Of a stretch of DNA of 5,868 nucleotides, positions 3,594 through 5,868 are shown one piece after another. The notes under the pieces are model-generated. The model made no database searches. It was not told the origin of the DNA and saw only the letters and a program-made list of their open reading frames with translations. Both the position numbers and the translations under genes were made by a program. The stretch's first letter is position 1, and each line of letters starts with the position of its first letter. Source of the stretch: Deltaproteobacteria bacterium (GTDB lineage: Bacteria > Desulfobacterota > Desulfarculia > Adiutricales > Adiutricaceae); the NCBI GenBank assembly GCA_031278835.1, contig JAITJP010000178.1, forward strand, positions 1 to 5,868, written 5' to 3'.

Positions 3594-5868
3594 ATGGAAC
3601 TACGCGTCTTAGAAAATTTTGAATACCTTTGCAGCCAGGACGCCCCGCCGGTCTGTCAAAGTCATTGCCCCATCCAGGTGGAGGCCGGAAGCATGGTGGC
3701 CCAGGTGGCCTCGGGACACCTGGATGAGGCCAGAAAAAACTTGGAAAGGAACATGCCTTTGGCCGGTCTGTCGGGCTATTTATGCGAGGGCCCCTGCCAA
3801 AGTCACTGCCTTAGGAAGGACTTGGATAGTCCGGTCAATTTGCCCTTAATCGAGCGGCAGGTCGTTAGCCAGGGCCGGGCCATAAAACCCTTTGCCATGC
3901 CGGGAACCAAAAATAAAGTGGCCATAATCGGCTCGGCTTTGTCGGGCCTGGTTTGCGCCCAATGCCTGGCCTTAAAGGGCAATAAGGCCACGGTTTTTCA
4001 CCATGGCCCCATTGGGGCCGCCTTAAACGACCTGCCCCCAGAGAAGTTGCCCAAAAAAGCCCTGGAAGAAGCGGTCAGCCTTTTAAAATTTCTAAAAGTT
4101 GACTTTAAAAATCTGGATATTTCCGGCCAAATTCAGGGCCCTGGTCAGGGCCCTGGTCAGGGGCCAGACCAAGCCCCCGAATTGGCCAAGCCACCAATTA
4201 GCCTTAAACTAGCTGACCTTTTGGCCCAATACTCGGCCGTTTTTCTGGCCCTAGACGATGCCTGGCTTGGTCAGATTGGCTATGATCCACAAGCTTTTGT
4301 GGCCGACGCGGTGACCCGGGGCTCAAGTGAGGAAAAACTTTTTTTAGGGCCCACGGCCAGTGAAAGGAAGTTTTTTGAGGCTATCTCGGCTGGAAAAAAA
4401 GCGGCCGCCTCCATGGATAGGCTCTTTCAAGGGGTTTTGCCCAGTTCGGCCCGGGAGAAAGAAATGGTCGGCCCGACCAGGCTGGTGGTGGATTTAAGCA
4501 ATCGGCCCATTATTCCGGCCCAAATCCTAAGCCAGCCCCTGGCGGCCACGGCCCAGGAAGTCACGGCCGAGGCCCAGCGCTGTTTACAATGCTCCTGTCT
4601 AAGTTGTCTGCCGCCCTGCCCGCTACTTAGATCTCATAAGGGTTATCCAAAAAAATACGCCCGAGAATTTTACAACAACATCATAACGGCCTTTGGTATC
4701 AGGCATTCCAACCGATACATCAATAGCTGCGCCGAGTGCGGCTTATGCGGCCAGCTTTGCCCCAATGGGGCCGATCTGGGCGCTTTCGTTAGCCTGGCCC
4801 GTCTGGACATGGTTTCTTCAAACCACATGCCGGCTTCGGCCCACGAGTTTGCCCTAGAGGATCAAGAATTTTCCAATTCGCCGGAAATCGCCTTCCTGCG
4901 CCAGCCCCCGGGCCGAGATCGGGCCAAAAGCATGTTTTTTCCCGGCTGTCAGCTCCTGGGCGCTTACCCCGAGACCACCTTAAAAACTTATCAATATTTA
5001 AACGAAAACCTGGAGGGCTCGGTGGGTCTTTGGTCGGGCTGCTGCGGGGCCCCGGGGCGCTGGTCGGGACGAAAAATCCTAACCGGCAAAACCAGTCAGG
5101 CCTTTCGGGAAAAGTGGCGAGAAATTGGCCAGCCCACCATCATCTTGGCCTGCCCCTCCTGTGAGCTGTATTTTAAGAGCCAATTGCCCGAGATCCCCAT
5201 CAAAGGCCTCTGGCCGGTCTTAGATGGCCTACCCAAACCGCCGGCCGCACAGTGCTTAAAACAAACCATGGTTATTCACGATCCCTGCTCGGCCCGGCTT
5301 GATTTCGAAGGCCAAAAGGCGGTGCGCTCGGTTATGACCAAACTGGGCCAAAAATTTATCGAGCCCAAGATGACCGGCCGCTTTACCCTTTGTTGCGGTT
5401 ACGGCGGTCTGGTTTCCGAGGCCCAGCCCGAGATGGGCCGAGCCTACCTCCTGGAGAGAAGCCAAGCTAACCCCGAACCCATCTTGGCCTGGTGTTCGGT
5501 TTGCCGGGATCGCTTTTTGGCCGAGGATCATGGGGCCCTCCACCCCCTGGATCTGCTTTTTCCGCCCAATAATCTTGAAGAAAAATTAACGGCCAAAGCG
5601 CCGGGAATCTCGGCCAAACGATCCGGCCGTGAATATTTTAGAAATCTGGCCCTAAGCGCCATTTGGCATGAAGCCAGCCCCCCACAGGAGACCACCATGG
5701 CCCTTAATATTGACATACCCGGCTCAGTGCTGGCTGACATGGAATCAAAACGCCTTCTGGTAAGCGACGTCACGGCCGTCTTGGAAATGGCTCAAAAAAA
5801 TGGCCCGGTCTTCGTTAACCCGGAAACCGGCCACAAGATCGCCAACCATCGCCCTCGCCAGGTGACCT
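3594..5868 (+). CDS. Multidomain iron-sulfur protein: dicluster, degenerate flavoprotein and HdrB-like CCG domains (3' end outside window)
   Basis: At least 758 codons, open at the window edge. ATG 3594 is the only usual start after the upstream in-frame stop (3549-3551), though no Shine-Dalgarno is well placed (GGAG lies 21 bases upstream). Residues 1-95 resemble the GltD/DPYD dicluster domain (C13, C21, C25, C64, C68, C72). Residues 109-280 align with a pyridine-nucleotide oxidoreductase but lack key motifs and the NAD(P)H domain. Residues 330-342 (C330, C333, C335, C338, C342) and 379-389 (CxxCxxCxxxCP) look like ferredoxin cluster sites. Two CCG domains follow, each intact: C452, C483-C484, C520, C523; and C565, C600-C601, C634, C637. 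Such domains bind special [4Fe-4S] clusters in HdrB and occur in GlpC and LutA. Residues from 702 are a separate domain. No signal peptide or membrane segment is seen. It is probably a cytoplasmic electron carrier linked to mop; partner and reaction are inferred. From memory, similar proteins sit beside Desulfovibrio mop genes. Leucine codons TTA/TTG and AGG are commoner than in mop. Confidence 0.85.
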   Translation, partial: MELRVLENFEYLCSQDAPPVCQSHCPIQVEAGSMVAQVASGHLDEARKNLERNMPLAGLSGYLCEGPCQSHCLRKDLDSPVNLPLIERQVVSQGRAIKPFAMPGTKNKVAIIGSALSGLVCAQCLALKGNKATVFHHGPIGAALNDLPPEKLPKKALEEAVSLLKFLKVDFKNLDISGQIQGPGQGPGQGPDQAPELAKPPISLKLADLLAQYSAVFLALDDAWLGQIGYDPQAFVADAVTRGSSEEKLFLGPTASERKFFEAISAGKKAAASMDRLFQGVLPSSAREKEMVGPTRLVVDLSNRPIIPAQILSQPLAATAQEVTAEAQRCLQCSCLSCLPPCPLLRSHKGYPKKYAREFYNNIITAFGIRHSNRYINSCAECGLCGQLCPNGADLGAFVSLARLDMVSSNHMPASAHEFALEDQEFSNSPEIAFLRQPPGRDRAKSMFFPGCQLLGAYPETTLKTYQYLNENLEGSVGLWSGCCGAPGRWSGRKILTGKTSQAFREKWREIGQPTIILACPSCELYFKSQLPEIPIKGLWPVLDGLPKPPAAQCLKQTMVIHDPCSARLDFEGQKAVRSVMTKLGQKFIEPKMTGRFTLCCGYGGLVSEAQPEMGRAYLLERSQANPEPILAWCSVCRDRFLAEDHGALHPLDLLFPPNNLEEKLTAKAPGISAKRSGREYFRNLALSAIWHEASPPQETTMALNIDIPGSVLADMESKRLLVSDVTAVLEMAQKNGPVFVNPETGHKIANHRPRQVT
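4134..4169. repeat. Tandem 12-bp palindromic repeat inside the iron-sulfur gene
   Basis: CAGGGCCCTGGT is present twice exactly (4134-4145, 4146-4157), then once in degenerate form (4158-4169, CAGGGGCCAGAC). The core CAGGGCCCTG is itself a palindrome. The unit is in frame and encodes QGPG, giving QGPGQGPGQGPD at residues 181-192. Gain or loss of copies would keep the frame, so the copy number may vary between strains. Confidence 0.85.
5686..5699 (+). promoter_or_regulatory. Internal Shine-Dalgarno and in-frame ATG within the iron-sulfur gene
   Basis: AGGAG (5686-5690) is followed after six bases by ATG (5697-5699), codon 702, in the same frame as the gene. This is the best ribosome-binding site in the window, much better than that of the gene's own start. 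The sequence before it (ALSAIWHEAS) reads like the natural end of an HdrB-like protein, and the sequence after it (MALNIDIPGSVLADMESKR) like the natural start of a small protein. A separate product from this ATG is plausible but unproven. Confidence 0.5.
5697..5868 (+). other. C-terminal small redox-type domain, fused in frame or separately initiated (partial)
   Basis: Residues 702-758 of the long frame begin with a hydrophobic strand and a short helix, then LLVSDVTAVLEMAQKNGPVF and VNPETGHKIANHRPRQVT, and are cut by the window end. The pattern (helix, then an xNPxTGHxIAxHRPxxVT stretch) recalls, from memory, a small protein encoded beside Desulfovibrio mop genes (DVU_1557 family redox protein). 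That assignment is tentative. No cysteine is present in the visible part. It is either a fused C-terminal domain of the preceding protein, an independently translated product, or both. Confidence 0.4.

Noticed and set aside
3619..3849. 76-codon plus-strand frame in another phase at the start of the second gene
   Set aside because: The overlapping frame from 3594 contains the dicluster cysteine pattern and stays open for over 2.2 kb; this frame is arginine/tryptophan-rich and looks non-coding.
4134..4169. Possible CRISPR-like or mobile-element repeat
   Set aside because: The units are directly adjacent without spacers and encode an in-frame QGPG linker, so they are a minisatellite inside a gene.
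5256..5543. 95-codon minus-strand open frame under the second CCG domain
   Set aside because: It lies opposite a region whose plus-strand reading contains the full second CCG cysteine pattern, so it is a shadow.
3594..5868. Selenoprotein with an in-frame TGA in the second gene
   Set aside because: Reading the whole frame I found no in-frame TGA, and all CCG cysteines are encoded by ordinary Cys codons in the visible part.

Overview
The window looks like chromosomal DNA from a strictly anaerobic, Desulfovibrio-like deltaproteobacterium (Desulfobacterota). The main reason is a complete gene for a molybdenum aldehyde oxidoreductase of the Desulfovibrio gigas Mop type, matching that protein along its length with every cluster ligand at the same residue number. 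Beside it lies a large iron-sulfur protein rich in Cys motifs of the heterodisulfide-reductase kind. The DNA is moderately GC-rich in genes, poorer between them, and strikingly loaded with the tetramer GGCC, even outside coding sequence.

Layout. Bases 1-595 hold no convincing gene. At most they contain the last 12 codons of an upstream gene, then a terminator-like pair of nested hairpins (69-112), a long AT-richer stretch with several dyads (350-372, 386-395, 399-414), and two stem-loops close to the mop start (512-550 and 557-576). Bases 596-3322 are the aldehyde oxidoreductase (908 aa). Its stop codon sits in the loop of an 8-bp inverted repeat, and a classic intrinsic terminator follows at 3370-3408. 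Bases 3409-3593 hold a further GGCC hairpin, an extended -10 promoter (3489-3497), a palindrome and an 11-bp direct repeat. From 3594 to the right edge, still open, runs a second gene of at least 758 codons.

The second protein is modular: an N-terminal GltD/DPYD-like dicluster segment, a shortened flavoprotein-like Rossmann segment that has lost the recognisable FAD and NAD(P)H motifs, a ferredoxin-like cysteine segment, two complete CCG domains as in HdrB/GlpC/LutA, and a further C-terminal domain that starts at an internal ATG with its own good Shine-Dalgarno and is cut by the window end.

How they work together (inference). Mop oxidises aldehydes and passes electrons through its two [2Fe-2S] clusters. 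The neighbour has several iron-sulfur centres and could be its electron-transfer partner, or could serve the maturation/redox gene set that, from memory, accompanies mop in Desulfovibrio (around DVU1551-DVU1559). The terminator and promoter between them suggest separate transcription units with related roles. The most interesting points are the eroded flavin module, the apparent in-frame fusion with an internal ribosome-binding site, and the structured mop leader.
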